A stretch of DNA of 64,000 bases from Marininema halotolerans (lineage in GTDB: Bacteria; Bacillota; Bacilli; Thermoactinomycetales; DSM-45169): assembly GCF_900116235.1 (NCBI RefSeq), contig NZ_FPAA01000001.1, positions 310,001 to 374,000 of the forward strand. Direction: 5' to 3'. Below the pieces are notes generated by a model, which was not told the DNA's origin, did not search any database, and saw only the letters and a list, made by a program, of their open reading frames with translations. Shown here piece by piece: positions 23,474 to 32,656 of the stretch (positions within the stretch are counted from its first letter, which is position 1; each line of letters begins with the position of its first letter). The translations under genes were made by a program, and so were the position numbers.

Positions 23474-23509
23474 AAAAAAAGCAAGGGCCTTAGGTTAAGG
23501 CCCTTGCTT
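23474..23509 (-). terminator. terminator after SDR gene
   Basis: AAGCAAGGGCCTTA pairs perfectly with TAAGGCCCTTGCTT around a very short loop. On the minus strand it is followed by a run of seven T. It lies 12 bases after the SDR stop. Confidence 0.9.
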
Positions 23510-23520
23510 GATCATCCAAC

Positions 23521-24255
23521 TTACATCGATTGTGCTGTCGGGCGAACAATAATTTCGTTTACATCAACATGCTCGGGTTGCTCTATTGCATAGGCAATGG
23601 CATCTGCGATGTTTTTGCCTTCCAGGACCTTCATATTCTTAAACTGTTCCCGAATTCTATCAAGGTCTTTATCCGTGATGGTGTTGGTTAGTTCTGTCTC
23701 TACAGCACCTGGACAAATAATCGTGGTACGGACATTCTGACCGAACTTCATTTCTTGACGCAGTCCCTCTGTAATTGCTCGAACTGCATATTTCGTCCCA
23801 CTATATACCGAACTACCAGGCCCTACAATATGACCCGCGACAGAAGAAATGTTGATGATGTGACCTGATTTTTGAGCTTCCATATAAGGAAGAACGGCCC
23901 CAATTCCATACAAGACCCCTTTGATGTTCACATCAATCATCTGATCCCATTCATCGATCTTTCGTTTATTAAGGAATGAAATCGGCATCACCCCTGCATT
24001 GTTCACTAAGATATCCACCCTACCAAACTCATCAACGGTTGCCTTTGCCAAGGCTTCCATTTCAGCGTAAGAGGTAACATCCACCACGCGATAGGAGACT
24101 TTCCCCCCAATCGCCTCGATTTCTTGTTGTAGTTCTTTAAGCCGTTCTTCCCGCCGAGCAGCTAACATCACCGGAAAGCCCCGTTGCGCTAACTCTAAAG
24201 CTGTTGCATGACCAATTCCACTACTTGCACCTGTAATAATCGCTACTTTAGACAT
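23521..24255 (-). CDS. short-chain dehydrogenase/reductase
   Basis: This is a classical NAD(P)-dependent oxidoreductase of 244 residues. The cofactor motif TGASSGIG is near residue 8, NNAGV near 85, and the catalytic YxxxK as YSGTKYA near 150, with the catalytic serine in NISSVAG. An Arg pair after strand 2 (LAARREERL) suggests NADPH. ATG 24255 is chosen because GGAG lies nine bases upstream. The substrate is unknown. It lies about 100 bases downstream of the aldo-keto reductase gene in the same orientation. Confidence 0.92.
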   Translation of the reverse strand: MSKVAIITGASSGIGHATALELAQRGFPVMLAARREERLKELQQEIEAIGGKVSYRVVDVTSYAEMEALAKATVDEFGRVDILVNNAGVMPISFLNKRKIDEWDQMIDVNIKGVLYGIGAVLPYMEAQKSGHIINISSVAGHIVGPGSSVYSGTKYAVRAITEGLRQEMKFGQNVRTTIICPGAVETELTNTITDKDLDRIREQFKNMKVLEGKNIADAIAYAIEQPEHVDVNEIIVRPTAQSM

Positions 24256-24358
24256 GGATGACTGCTCCTTTTTCCCTTTGATATTTATATCAACCAACCG
24301 TTCTTAAGTCGAACAGATGGATCCCATTGATTTCATGTAATTTCTTTGGCTACCAAAC

Positions 24359-25330
24359 TCAGTATCTTTCTCCTACAGTTTGGCCAACCGGAGCCAACGT
24401 CTGAAGATGTTGTACATCTTCATGGGTTAGTTGAACATCCAAGGCAGCAATGTTTTGCTCGAGGTACTTTATCCGCTTCGTTCCCGGAATGGGAACCATG
24501 TCCTCCCCTTGAGCATGAACCCAGGCCAACGCAAGTTGTGCGGGGGTACACCCTTTCTCCGCTGCCATTTTCTCGATGCCTTCTACAATTCTAAGATTGC
24601 TTGCAAAGGCATCGTCAGTAAAACGTGGATTATGCAATCGCCAGTCGCCTTCTTTGAGTTGACCACGATCCTTTAGACTCCCGGTTAGAAAACCGCGACC
24701 GAGTGGGCTATACGGTACAAAGCCGACACCTAATTCTCGACAGGCTTGCAATACCCCATTTTCCTCAACATCTCGCGACCACAAGGAGTACTCTGTTTGA
24801 ACTGCTGAGATCGGGTGAACCCCTTGTGCTCGTTTTAGTTGATCCACGGTCACTTCACTCAAACCTAAATAGCGAACCTTCCCTTCCTTCACAAGGTCAG
24901 CCATCCCACCAACACTTTCCTCAATCGGAATATTGGGATCGACACGATGTAAATAGTAAAGATCGATCACATCTGTCCCCAAGTTTTTAAGGCTCTGTTC
25001 GCATACTTTCCTCGCATTCTCAGGAGAGCCATCAAGCCCTAAATGTTCCGTTTTGGAACGGAGGGGACCAAATTTGGTGGCAATGACGACTTGGTCGTGC
25101 TTCCCTTTTAATGCTTTGCCAAGCAAACGTTCATTGGAGCTTGGCCCTTCATCATCATATCCATATGCGGTTGCTGTATCTAAAAACGTGACACCTAGCT
25201 CAATCGCTCGATGAATCGTATGAATGCCTTGGGTTTCATCTGTATCGCCATAAAACTCGGACATGCCCATACACCCTAACCCTTGTTGGGAAACCTTGAG
25301 CCCTTGTGTCCCCAAGTTAACGATCTTCAA
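24359..25330 (-). CDS. aldo/keto reductase
   Basis: This 323-residue TIM-barrel NADPH reductase shows the catalytic tetrad: Asp and Tyr in DTATAYG near residue 51, Lys in VIATKFG near 85, and His in YYLHRVDPN near 130. The [10 protein letters not shown] and [12 protein letters not shown] segments place it in the AKR13-like group of YajO/PLR type. The start is TTG at 25330, eight bases behind GGAGG. It is divergent from a TetR gene whose operators lie between them, so it is probably TetR-controlled and inducible. Confidence 0.93.
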   Translation of the reverse strand: MKIVNLGTQGLKVSQQGLGCMGMSEFYGDTDETQGIHTIHRAIELGVTFLDTATAYGYDDEGPSSNERLLGKALKGKHDQVVIATKFGPLRSKTEHLGLDGSPENARKVCEQSLKNLGTDVIDLYYLHRVDPNIPIEESVGGMADLVKEGKVRYLGLSEVTVDQLKRAQGVHPISAVQTEYSLWSRDVEENGVLQACRELGVGFVPYSPLGRGFLTGSLKDRGQLKEGDWRLHNPRFTDDAFASNLRIVEGIEKMAAEKGCTPAQLALAWVHAQGEDMVPIPGTKRIKYLEQNIAALDVQLTHEDVQHLQTLAPVGQTVGERY

Positions 25331-25380
25331 ATTGATTCCCTCCTTAAAATTTCAAGCATGGACAGAATAACACACCAAGA

Positions 25381-25422
25381 ACACTAAGTAAACACTTTTA
25401 ATAAAAAAAGTTCACTTAGTGT
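25381..25422. promoter_or_regulatory. long inverted repeat, probable operator
   Basis: ACACTAAGTAAAC (25381-25393) and GTTCACTTAGTGT (25410-25422) form an inverted repeat matching at 12 of 13 positions with a 16-base A/T-rich centre. It lies between the aldo-keto reductase and the divergent TetR gene. Each arm could be half of one site or a separate site for the TetR dimer. Confidence 0.6.
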
Positions 25423-25454
25423 CGTTGGTCAACGACGTTTAAATTTGCTATAAT
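25421..25454 (+). promoter_or_regulatory. tetR promoter overlapped by a palindromic operator
   Basis: GTCGTTG and CAACGAC form a perfect 16-base palindrome (25421-25436) with a GT centre, the size of a TetR-family operator. Its right half contains TTGGTC (25425-25430), which serves as a -35 box 18 bases before a perfect extended -10, TGCTATAAT, whose hexamer is at 25449-25454. Binding here would block transcription of tetR, indicating autoregulation. Confidence 0.65.
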
Positions 25455-25483
25455 GGTTACGATGTACAGGAAGGGGTATCTTT

Positions 25484-26143
25484 ATGCCAAAAGAAATGGA
25501 AGGGAATAAACAACGTGAGAAGTATATTCAAAAGTTGATTCCCACCCTTAGAAAACACGGGATTGCATCCTTGAAAATGGATGAAATTACTCGTATTATG
25601 GATATAAGTAAAGCTACATTATATAAATACTTCTCATCAAAGGCAGATATCGTTAGTGAAGTTGTCGATACGTATGTGAAGTACATTCAACATATTGATG
25701 AGTTGATCATGAATGATCAAACTCCCCATGGTACACGTTTTCAAAAGGTGTTTGAACAATCCCTGTTAATCGCTTTTTATGTAACAGAAAACTTTCTGGC
25801 TGATTTAAAGGACATTCATCCAGTTGGTTTTGAGAAAATTTCCCATGCACAAGCAGAGCGTAGACACAACCTCGAGAAGTTTTATGCAAATGGCGTGGCA
25901 GAAGACATTTTTCATCCTATCCATGCCCAAATGTTCATGTTGCAAGATGAAATCGTATTGCGTAAGATTGTGGATCCCATTTATCTTCTTCAGCAGGGTT
26001 TAACCCTCGAAGAAGCTCTACGGGAGTATTATCAGCTGAAAAAATTTCAACTCTTTAAGGATGACCAGCTCGAAGCCGTCGATGATGATGCCATGGAATC
26101 CTATATTCGTTATATGGCAAATAAAGTTACTTTGGGGCTGTAA
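25484..26143 (+). CDS. TetR/AcrR family transcriptional regulator
   Basis: The 219-residue protein has an N-terminal TetR helix-turn-helix (about residues 18-63): IASLKMDEITRIMDISKATLYKYFSSKADIV fits the consensus, broken here only by its length. The C-terminal ligand domain is unlike well-known members and ends in an acidic stretch (DDQLEAVDDDAM). It is divergent from the aldo-keto reductase/SDR pair and overlain by operators, so it most likely represses those genes and itself. The ligand is unknown. Confidence 0.9.
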   Translation: MPKEMEGNKQREKYIQKLIPTLRKHGIASLKMDEITRIMDISKATLYKYFSSKADIVSEVVDTYVKYIQHIDELIMNDQTPHGTRFQKVFEQSLLIAFYVTENFLADLKDIHPVGFEKISHAQAERRHNLEKFYANGVAEDIFHPIHAQMFMLQDEIVLRKIVDPIYLLQQGLTLEEALREYYQLKKFQLFKDDQLEAVDDDAMESYIRYMANKVTLGL

Positions 26144-26147
26144 TGAT

Positions 26148-26195
26148 TTTAAATAATAAAAGAGAGCGGATATCCGCTCTCTTTTATTATTTAAA
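26148..26195 (+). terminator. terminator after tetR
   Basis: This is a perfect 48-base palindrome centred on GGATATCC, with GAGAGCGG/CCGCTCTC stems inside A- and T-rich arms. It sits a few bases after the TetR stop codon. It is symmetric, so it could work in both directions, though no minus-strand gene ends here. Confidence 0.85.
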
Positions 26196-26406
26196 CCATT
26201 ACATAGGGGTATAATAACATTTATATCTATCTTTATAATGGTTACATTTTTATATACCATCTCAATAGTAGATACGCCTAAATTTTTTATACTTGACTGC
26301 TGTAATCATCGGCATATGACATCGAAACCTCAAAGTACCCCCGATACTTAACTATCAGAATATTTGATATGTTACAAGAATGTCCAAACTTATTCACTTC
26401 TATCAA

Positions 26407-26415
26407 CATACTATA
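26407..26415 (+). promoter_or_regulatory. possible sigma-K-like -10 element
   Basis: CATACTATA fits the mother-cell sigma-K -10 pattern CATAnnnTA, with an AAC -35-like element about 17 bases upstream, roughly 40 bases before the first of two tandem paralogues. Such short motifs occur by chance. The rest of the 310-base gap after tetR shows only the terminator. Confidence 0.22.
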
Positions 26416-26455
26416 ACCCAGCAACAGAGTACCAAGTGAAAGGATCGAACACATC

Positions 26456-26842
26456 ATGGCAAGAAATATCACAACCATTGACTTCGCATTCGATACGCCG
26501 AGATACTATACTTCACTTAAAAGATTATCCCAAAAACCCTTACGGCGAATCGCTTTAGGCATTGCTGGAGTAGGGGAGAGTGTAGCCGATGGATTGATTC
26601 GTCAAATTTTCGGTCAAACCATTGGTGCGGCATGGAATCAACATACTTTAGCCCAGAGGGGCATCACTCTTCCAGCGAATTGCTTCCCTTATCCGACAGC
26701 TCTAGTCAACTATGACCCCACTTTAAACAATATTGCCACCGCCGTATTTGGAGCAATGCAACCGATTATCACAGAAATGGGTAATCAACTCGTTTTTGTA
26801 ACGGCTCAATGCGAAGATGTCAGAGTCACTCGCTTTAGCTAG
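26456..26842 (+). CDS. hypothetical protein, first of a tandem paralogous pair
   Basis: The 128-residue protein has no signal peptide or membrane helix and I recognise no family. It is homologous along its length to the product at 27042. Shared blocks are TPRYYTSLKRLSQKPLRRI near the N terminus and TIGAAWNQHTLAQRGITLPA followed by NCFPYP in the middle, including one conserved cysteine. A GAAAGGAT ribosome binding site precedes the ATG. A sporulation role is possible only by context and a weak sigma-K-like motif. Confidence 0.75.
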   Translation: MARNITTIDFAFDTPRYYTSLKRLSQKPLRRIALGIAGVGESVADGLIRQIFGQTIGAAWNQHTLAQRGITLPANCFPYPTALVNYDPTLNNIATAVFGAMQPIITEMGNQLVFVTAQCEDVRVTRFS

Positions 26843-27041
26843 CCCTGCATAATTTTAATAAGCCCATAATTTCTTTTAAATAGGAATTACGGGTTTTATT
26901 CTTCTCCAACAATGTCTACATAAGAACGCAAAATAAATATCCATCGATACAGGGTATCCGCTCATTCATCCATGCCCAATCATTTCCCCCTGGTTAGACG
27001 TACATGTATTATCAACACAACATAGGAAGGGAGACCTTAAC

Positions 27042-27461
27042 ATGGCCATCATCGGTACAATCGAAATAGAGCTCGCCACCCCAAGATACCTGACATCACT
27101 TAAACGATTAACCCAAAATCCGCTCCAACGTATTTGTTTAGGTGTCCAAGATTTAGAAAGAGGAGGGGAACCCGTTGAGGAATTTGCTGTAAATGAAGAA
27201 ATCATCCGTCGAATTTTTAATGAAACGATAGGGGCCGCATGGAATCAACATACCCTCGCGCAAAAAGGAGTACCTCTTCCAGCTAACTGCTTTCCGTATC
27301 CCGTCTTTCGTGTCAATTATTCTCCGAGCTTAACCAATATTGCTACAGGAGTATTTCAAGCAATGGATCCAGTCGTTGCCAATCTAAAGGATCGGCTTGT
27401 CTATGTGGTTGCGCAAAGCGCCGATCTAAAGTCCACTTTTTTCAGATCGAAAAATCGATAA
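27042..27461 (+). CDS. hypothetical protein, second of a tandem paralogous pair
   Basis: This is a 139-residue paralogue of the product at 26456, with an extra charged insertion of about ten residues after LGVQDLER and a basic C-terminal tail (FFRSKNR). The core TIGAAWNQHTLAQKGVPLPA is almost identical between the two. It has a strong GGAAGGGAG ribosome binding site. The roughly 200 bases between the copies carry no gene and no strong terminator, so the two may be co-transcribed or separately controlled. Function is unknown. Confidence 0.78.
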   Translation: MAIIGTIEIELATPRYLTSLKRLTQNPLQRICLGVQDLERGGEPVEEFAVNEEIIRRIFNETIGAAWNQHTLAQKGVPLPANCFPYPVFRVNYSPSLTNIATGVFQAMDPVVANLKDRLVYVVAQSADLKSTFFRSKNR

Positions 27462-27475
27462 TCATCAAGCCTATC

Positions 27476-27525
27476 TAATGAAAGGGAGATCCCACCTTCG
27501 ATGGAATCTCCCTTTCATTATTTTT
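27476..27525 (+). terminator. terminator after tandem paralogues
   Basis: TAATGAAAGGGAGAT pairs perfectly with ATCTCCCTTTCATTA around a loop of about 15 bases, and is followed by TTTTT. It reaches the stop codon of the converging gene ywlC. Confidence 0.88.
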
Positions 27526-28579
27526 AATCGATGATTATCCGCCCCTCTGCCGCTTTCAGCAAACGATTCATTACGGAATGATACAGGCCTTCCACAGGAA
27601 ATGCTTCTGCGTAGATGATATCCACTCCGATATCATCACAGGTACGTAACGCCGCATAGAGCCCTTGAGCGACGGAGGCAGGATTTTCACGACTACCTAG
27701 TGAAAGGACATGCCCTGTGGGATAGGCATCTTTATTCTCCACTGTGGTCAGAATCGCCACCCGTTTTCCCTGTTGAATGGCTTCGTTAGCTAATTGCTTC
27801 ACTTTTGTACGTTGCTTATCCCCACTTCCAGCAACCAACCACATCTGGCCATGGGGAGCATAATGACGGTACTTCATACCTGGAGAACGTGGTACTTCAC
27901 CTTCTCGTTCAAGGCCTGGATCCACTTGCACCTCTCCAACAACCGAGCGCAATTGATCCAAGGTAATGCCTCCTGGGCGGAGCAACACGGGAACCTCCCC
28001 TGTCACATCTACCACCGTAGATTCTACACCCACACCGGTCATCCCACCATCAACGATTCCATCGATTCGTCCTGCTAAGTCCTGCCATACATGTTCCGCA
28101 GTAGTTGGGCTCGGCCTCCCTGAGCGATTGGCACTGGGAGCAGCGACAGGCACAGCTGCACAGCGCAACAACGCCCGTGCCACCGGATGAGAGGGAATCC
28201 GCACGCCTACCGTTGTCAAGCCTGCTGTTGTTTCTTGTGCCAAAGTCCCTTTATGCCTAATCACCAATGTGAGTGGCCCCGGCCAAAACCTTTGCAATAA
28301 GGTAGTCCCTTGCGAGGGCATCTCTGCCCAATCATCAAGGGCACTCGTATCAGCAATATGTACAATCAGTGGGTTATCCGATGGCCTCCCCTTCGCTGTA
28401 AAGATCGAAGTCACCGCTTCCCCAGAGCGAGCATTCGCTCCTAAGCCATACACCGTTTCTGTAGGAAAAGCCACTAGCCGCCCCTGTTGTATCAGGGCAG
28501 CTGCTTCTTGAATACTTGGATCGTCAAGTAATTTTGCCTCATCCCATTGTTCATTGACTCGCCACAACTTCGTCTTCAT
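27524..28579 (-). CDS. ywlC: L-threonylcarbamoyladenylate synthase (Sua5/YwlC)
   Basis: This enzyme makes threonylcarbamoyl-AMP, the first step of the t6A37 modification of ANN-decoding tRNAs. The YrdC domain spans about residues 20-205, with FPTETVYGLGANA near 39, the KGRPSDNPLIVHI signature near 64, and APSANRSGRPSPT near 150. The C-terminal Sua5 domain starts after PRSPGMKYRHYAP. At about 351 residues it is the two-domain form. ATG 28579 is preferred over the adjoining TTG. Confidence 0.95.
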   Translation of the reverse strand: MKTKLWRVNEQWDEAKLLDDPSIQEAAALIQQGRLVAFPTETVYGLGANARSGEAVTSIFTAKGRPSDNPLIVHIADTSALDDWAEMPSQGTTLLQRFWPGPLTLVIRHKGTLAQETTAGLTTVGVRIPSHPVARALLRCAAVPVAAPSANRSGRPSPTTAEHVWQDLAGRIDGIVDGGMTGVGVESTVVDVTGEVPVLLRPGGITLDQLRSVVGEVQVDPGLEREGEVPRSPGMKYRHYAPHGQMWLVAGSGDKQRTKVKQLANEAIQQGKRVAILTTVENKDAYPTGHVLSLGSRENPASVAQGLYAALRTCDDIGVDIIYAEAFPVEGLYHSVMNRLLKAAEGRIIID

Positions 28580-28632
28580 CAATCCCTAGCCCTTTCTATC
28601 TCTGACGCTTCATTTTTATCATCATACCACAA

Positions 28633-29100
28633 TCAACTTGATCCACTAGTTACCAGCTCACCCTTAAATACGACCAACTCTTTTCCTGCCATCTCTGATT
28701 GATAGAGGTGGTTCGATTCCCGTATCTCTAATGGAACTTCCTCCCACACCACCGGCCGAAAACCAAAATGCTCAAAAATATTGCCTGATATCCCGGCTAA
28801 TAAATAGACCTCCGTTAATCCACTTTTCTTCGCAAAGGCAAGCACGGTTTCAATTAACTCCAAGGCTGATTTTGCATTCCAAGAGTGATTTTCCATGACA
28901 AAGGAACGCAATAACCCACGGTTTCCATATACCTCCATGCCTGCTGTTCCAACCAATCGTGTTGGTTCGAATGTGGGATCTTCTACGACTAAAAAGAAAG
29001 GCAAATGTTCCTCGATCCCTCGTTCGTTCAAACCAGCGTGAAGCAACAATTTTTCAATCTCCGAGATATCTTCCGGTTTCGCTCTACGCACTGTAAACAA
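28633..29100 (-). CDS. GNAT family N-acetyltransferase
   Basis: The fold is suggested by the N-terminal VRRAKPEDISEIEKLL, a central GTAGMEVYGNRGLLRSFVM strand pair, and a C-terminal NIFEHFGFRPVVWEEVP segment typical of small GNAT enzymes that use acetyl-CoA. The substrate is unknown. TTG 29100 lies eight bases behind a GGAAGGGG-type ribosome binding site and is my choice. GTG 29139 would add 13 residues with a poorer site. It lies between ywlC and spoIIR in an otherwise conserved neighbourhood. Confidence 0.8.
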   Translation of the reverse strand: MFTVRRAKPEDISEIEKLLLHAGLNERGIEEHLPFFLVVEDPTFEPTRLVGTAGMEVYGNRGLLRSFVMENHSWNAKSALELIETVLAFAKKSGLTEVYLLAGISGNIFEHFGFRPVVWEEVPLEIRESNHLYQSEMAGKELVVFKGELVTSGSS

Positions 29101-29259
29101 GTCATACACCCCTTCCCAGCCTAATTCTTCTCTTTCCACCTTATGCCCTGCTTGTCCCTTTTAGAACTGATTAATGAAGGCAGGGCAGGAATTTCCTCGG
29201 GTAAACCGCACTTTCTCTCCTCAAACTATAGAAGCAACAACGTAATAGGAGGTGAACCC

Positions 29260-29766
29260 ATGTCGGTACCCGATGAATTTCAACGTGGAAACGAACGATG
29301 GTTCTTACGGGGAGGGAATTTCACAAAACAAAACACCCCATTGATAAGCATTTCGATTTTCATTGAACTACTCGCGATCAGTCGGGAGGCCGTTTCCTCT
29401 GTTCACAACGCGCGAGGACAAGAAGCTGGAAAGTTTTACTGGGATCATCAAAGTCATCGTTTAACCTATGATGTCCGTGTTCGCCCTTCAGGGGGGCCAC
29501 TTCTTCCGTCAACATGGCCCTGTGAGATTCGTTCTGGTTCATTAATCTTAAAATCCTGGATGCGCGCCAGTTTCCTTATGGACGGTCAAGTTCAACTTCG
29601 AGGTACGGCAGAACTACATCAGCGACGAAGATTATTGGATCGCCGTGATTTTTCATTTCTTACCCATAGTGAACAAATACGAACCGAGGTATTTCCCCTT
29701 GGTCAAATCAATGGTGATCGAGGCGAGGTACGCATTCGCACGGAGGTATCCGAAGATACCCCCTAA
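29260..29766 (+). CDS. hypothetical protein beside spoIIR
   Basis: Starting at ATG 29260, which follows a perfect AGGAGGTG ribosome binding site, the product has 168 residues and is rich in Arg. It has no signal peptide or membrane helix. The frame is open upstream to 29143, but that part lacks a ribosome binding site. The sequence alternates hydrophobic and polar residues (SGSLILKSWMRASFLMDGQV), suggesting beta structure. I recognise no family. It converges with spoIIR on a shared terminator. Confidence 0.7.
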   Translation: MSVPDEFQRGNERWFLRGGNFTKQNTPLISISIFIELLAISREAVSSVHNARGQEAGKFYWDHQSHRLTYDVRVRPSGGPLLPSTWPCEIRSGSLILKSWMRASFLMDGQVQLRGTAELHQRRRLLDRRDFSFLTHSEQIRTEVFPLGQINGDRGEVRIRTEVSEDTP

Positions 29767-29791
29767 ATTCATAATCTCCTCACTCGCAAGT

Positions 29792-29837
29792 AAAGAATCC
29801 CCCCTTCCTTGTTGCTCTGGAAAAGGGGATTCTTTTT
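29792..29837. terminator. bidirectional terminator
   Basis: AAAGAATCCCC pairs with GGGGATTCTTT. TTTTT follows on the plus strand and there is an A/T-rich stretch on the other side. It serves the plus-strand gene ending at 29766 and overlaps the last codon of spoIIR on the minus strand. Confidence 0.75.
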
Positions 29838-30531
29838 AACTGAATAAACCGGAGAAAAATTCCTCTAACGAATCTAAGAAAAACAACCGAACTTCAAGGG
29901 TATTTTTATTCTGATCGGAAGAAGCAACTTCTTGCATTGGGGCGGCTAACGCTTGATTAGAAGCCAACGCTTGTGTAGTGGCCCCCCCTTTCTCATCTTT
30001 CGGTACGGCATCGCCATTGCTCATATCGACAAAGCAGAGAGGAGGAAATAGTACACACCACCAATTGTCCCCTTTCCCTTCACCAATCGTCACCAACAGT
30101 GCTTCATATTTTCCAGCGGGATAAATTTGATCCCCATATAATTTCGTTGGAAAAGGTACTTTACCAAAATCCATTTTTACAGGATACGAATAGCCATGCT
30201 TATCCACTGTATTTTTTGCAATTTGTTGTAAGATTGGGAGGTGCGTACGTACCATTCTACGAGCTTCCTCAATGGTGTTTGGCTTTTGCGCCCAGGTTCC
30301 CATCTCTTTCAAAATGGCATCTCGCACCTGACGCTTCAACCATTGGTCCTGGGTGCGATCACTATTGGCCAAAATACGAAGGCGAATCGCTTGTTTAGGA
30401 ATGCTTTGTTTTCCTTCTGCTGATACCGTAACCGCTTCTTCTCCAGATAAAAACCCTTCCCCTTGTCCAACAAGTAAGAAGAACACGCCACCTAAACTAA
30501 GGATGAAGAAAATAATAGTGCGAAAATTCAT
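29836..30531 (-). CDS. spoIIR: stage II sporulation protein R
   Basis: SpoIIR is made in the forespore under sigma-F and secreted to trigger SpoIIGA, which then activates sigma-E in the mother cell. The 231-residue protein has an N-terminal membrane or signal helix (FRTIIFFILSLGGVFFLLVG). It also has the family core IPKQAIRLRILANSDRTQDQ, followed by DFGKVPFPTKLYGDQIYPAG and GEGKGDNWWCVLFPPLCF. ATG 30531 is eight bases behind GGAGG. The C-terminal 60 residues are poorly conserved. Confidence 0.95.
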   Translation of the reverse strand: MNFRTIIFFILSLGGVFFLLVGQGEGFLSGEEAVTVSAEGKQSIPKQAIRLRILANSDRTQDQWLKRQVRDAILKEMGTWAQKPNTIEEARRMVRTHLPILQQIAKNTVDKHGYSYPVKMDFGKVPFPTKLYGDQIYPAGKYEALLVTIGEGKGDNWWCVLFPPLCFVDMSNGDAVPKDEKGGATTQALASNQALAAPMQEVASSDQNKNTLEVRLFFLDSLEEFFSGLFS

Positions 30532-30629
30532 GATCAAATCCTCCCCATTCGGTCTCTTCCGTCAGTATGGACAACCCAGGGGAAGTTTAATCATAAAATA
30601 CACGAAAAAAACCATTCTCTATCGAGTTT

Positions 30630-31526
30630 CTACGATTCACAGTCCGTCATTGAAAAGGTAACCACACGATCTCGACCCGCAAGATCTGGAATCACCTTGG
30701 TGTTTTTTACACAAGAGAGGGCATTCACAAGTTCGGTGACGGCTACCCCTTGATCCCAACCAATTTCAAAGGCAACGTAACCAGGACGCCTAAGAATCTG
30801 TGGAATTTGTTGAAGAAGGATTCGGTAGGGGTTTAGCCCATCCTCGCCCCCATCTAGAGCGAGACGGGGCTCATAATCCTTCACTTCACCATCCAACTTC
30901 TCCACTTCAATGGATGGAATGTAAGGAGGATTAGAAACCACCATGTCCACCTTCTGTTGGGACGCCTGTAATGGCATTAACCACTCTCCTTGAAGAAATT
31001 GAATTCGATCACCCACCCCATGCCGTTCAGCATTGATTTTTGCTACCATAAGAGCTTCGGCGGAACAATCGATAGCCGTAACCTTCCATTCCGGACATTC
31101 TGCGGCGAGTGTAATCGCCAAGATTCCACTCCCTGTTCCTACATCAACAAAGTGGAGAGGGGAATTGCGTTTAGAAAGTGAATCCGCTTGATGCAGGATA
31201 CTTTCCACCAAAATCTCGGTATCGGGACGTGGAATCAATACATGGGGACTGACCACAAAGGATCGCCCATAAAATTCCTGCTGCCCTGTCAAGTGTTGTA
31301 AAGGCACACCCTCGATCCGAGCATGAATCCATCCATCAAGTTTCTGCTCTAAGGATTCTGGAAAAATAGTCGCTAGCTGAAGAAAAAATTGGGACCGCTC
31401 CCATCCGAGTAAAGTACGAAGCATCACTTCTGCTTCAAAAGTGCCTCCCTCACAGCCCGCGTTAATTAATCGTTGACCAGCCTGATGCCAAACTTCCTTT
31501 AATGTACATGGCTTCTTATCCGCCAC
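30630..31526 (-). CDS. prmC: peptide chain release factor N5-glutamine methyltransferase
   Basis: PrmC methylates the GGQ glutamine of release factors 1 and 2. The methyltransferase motif VDVGTGSGILAITLA is near residue 118 and the catalytic NPPYIPS near 188, with the N-terminal helical domain carrying LLGWERSQFF. The start is GTG 31526, seven bases after GGAGG; the open frame extends 36 bases upstream without a ribosome binding site. It lies directly downstream of prfA, its substrate's gene. Confidence 0.95.
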   Translation of the reverse strand: MADKKPCTLKEVWHQAGQRLINAGCEGGTFEAEVMLRTLLGWERSQFFLQLATIFPESLEQKLDGWIHARIEGVPLQHLTGQQEFYGRSFVVSPHVLIPRPDTEILVESILHQADSLSKRNSPLHFVDVGTGSGILAITLAAECPEWKVTAIDCSAEALMVAKINAERHGVGDRIQFLQGEWLMPLQASQQKVDMVVSNPPYIPSIEVEKLDGEVKDYEPRLALDGGEDGLNPYRILLQQIPQILRRPGYVAFEIGWDQGVAVTELVNALSCVKNTKVIPDLAGRDRVVTFSMTDCES

Positions 31527-31588
31527 CTTTATCCCTCCCATCAACAAAATAAAACCAGGCATCTGCCTGGATCGACCCTACGGAAAGC

Positions 31589-32656
31589 TTATTCCGCATT
31601 TTTTAGTAACGCTGATTGTTCCTCAAGGACAAGGGCATCAATTACCTCATCGAGTTCTCCATCTAATACCATATCCAGCTTGTGTAAAGTCAGCCCAATG
31701 CGATGATCCGTCACTCGGCTCTGTGGAAAATTGTAAGTACGAATTCGCTCACTTCGATCCCCAGTTCCTACTTGGGTTTTACGTGCATCAGCCATTCGTG
31801 CCGCTTCCTCTTGTTGTTTACGATCAAGTAACCGTGCACGAAGCACTCGCATGGCTTTATCTTTATTTTTAATCTGAGATTTTTCATCTTGACAAGAGAC
31901 GACCACTCCGGTGGGGATATGGGTGATCCGCACAGCAGACTTGGTTGTATTGACACTTTGCCCCCCAGGACCACTGGAACAAAAGGTGTCGATGCGAATA
32001 TCTTTATCGTGAATGTCAATATCGACCTCTTCCGCTTCTGGCAACATCGCTACCGTCGCTGTAGAGGTATGAATCCGCCCACCTGATTCGGTTGCAGGAA
32101 CGCGCTGTACTCGATGTGCACCACTTTCATATTTTAAGCGGCTATAAGCGCCTTGACCTTGCACCGAAAAAATAATTTCCTTAAAGCCACCCATCCCAGT
32201 CGCATTGGCTTCCATCACTTCTGATTTCCATCCTTGCCGCTCACCGTAGCGGGTATACATCCGATAGAGATCCGCTGCAAACAAGGCTGCTTCATCTCCA
32301 CCCGCCGCCCCACGAATTTCCACAATGACATTTTTATCATCATTCGGATCGCGCGGCAACAGCAAGATGCGTATCGCTTCTTCTAATTCCACTTTGCGTT
32401 TCTCCAGGGTAACTAGCTCACCCTTTACCATCTCCACCATCTCAGGATCACTCTCCTGATCAAGCATTTCTTTCGCATCGGCATACTGGGCGCTGACTTC
32501 CTTATACTCACAATATGCATGGTATTTTGGTTCTAAATCCGATTGTTCCTTCGAGTATTTCCGTAACTTTTTTGAGTCAGAAAGTGTATCCGGGTCACTC
32601 AATAGCCTGTTCAATTCCTCATAACGATTGCGGATCGATTCTAAACGCTCCAACAC
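31589..32656 (-). CDS. prfA: peptide chain release factor 1
   Basis: RF1 ends translation at UAA and UAG. The GGQ motif appears in [18 protein letters not shown] near residue 230, and the codon-recognition loop is in the preceding domain. The 355-residue length is normal. The start is GTG at 32656 behind AGGAG. prfA and prmC form an operon. The 280 bases upstream hold no gene. Confidence 0.96.
   Translation of the reverse strand: MLERLESIRNRYEELNRLLSDPDTLSDSKKLRKYSKEQSDLEPKYHAYCEYKEVSAQYADAKEMLDQESDPEMVEMVKGELVTLEKRKVELEEAIRILLLPRDPNDDKNVIVEIRGAAGGDEAALFAADLYRMYTRYGERQGWKSEVMEANATGMGGFKEIIFSVQGQGAYSRLKYESGAHRVQRVPATESGGRIHTSTATVAMLPEAEEVDIDIHDKDIRIDTFCSSGPGGQSVNTTKSAVRITHIPTGVVVSCQDEKSQIKNKDKAMRVLRARLLDRKQQEEAARMADARKTQVGTGDRSERIRTYNFPQSRVTDHRIGLTLHKLDMVLDGELDEVIDALVLEEQSALLKNAE

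Noticed and set aside
26148-26195. The 48-base perfect palindrome as a regulatory site
   Set aside because: It sits directly after a stop codon with a GC stem and T-rich arm, so a terminator is the simpler reading.
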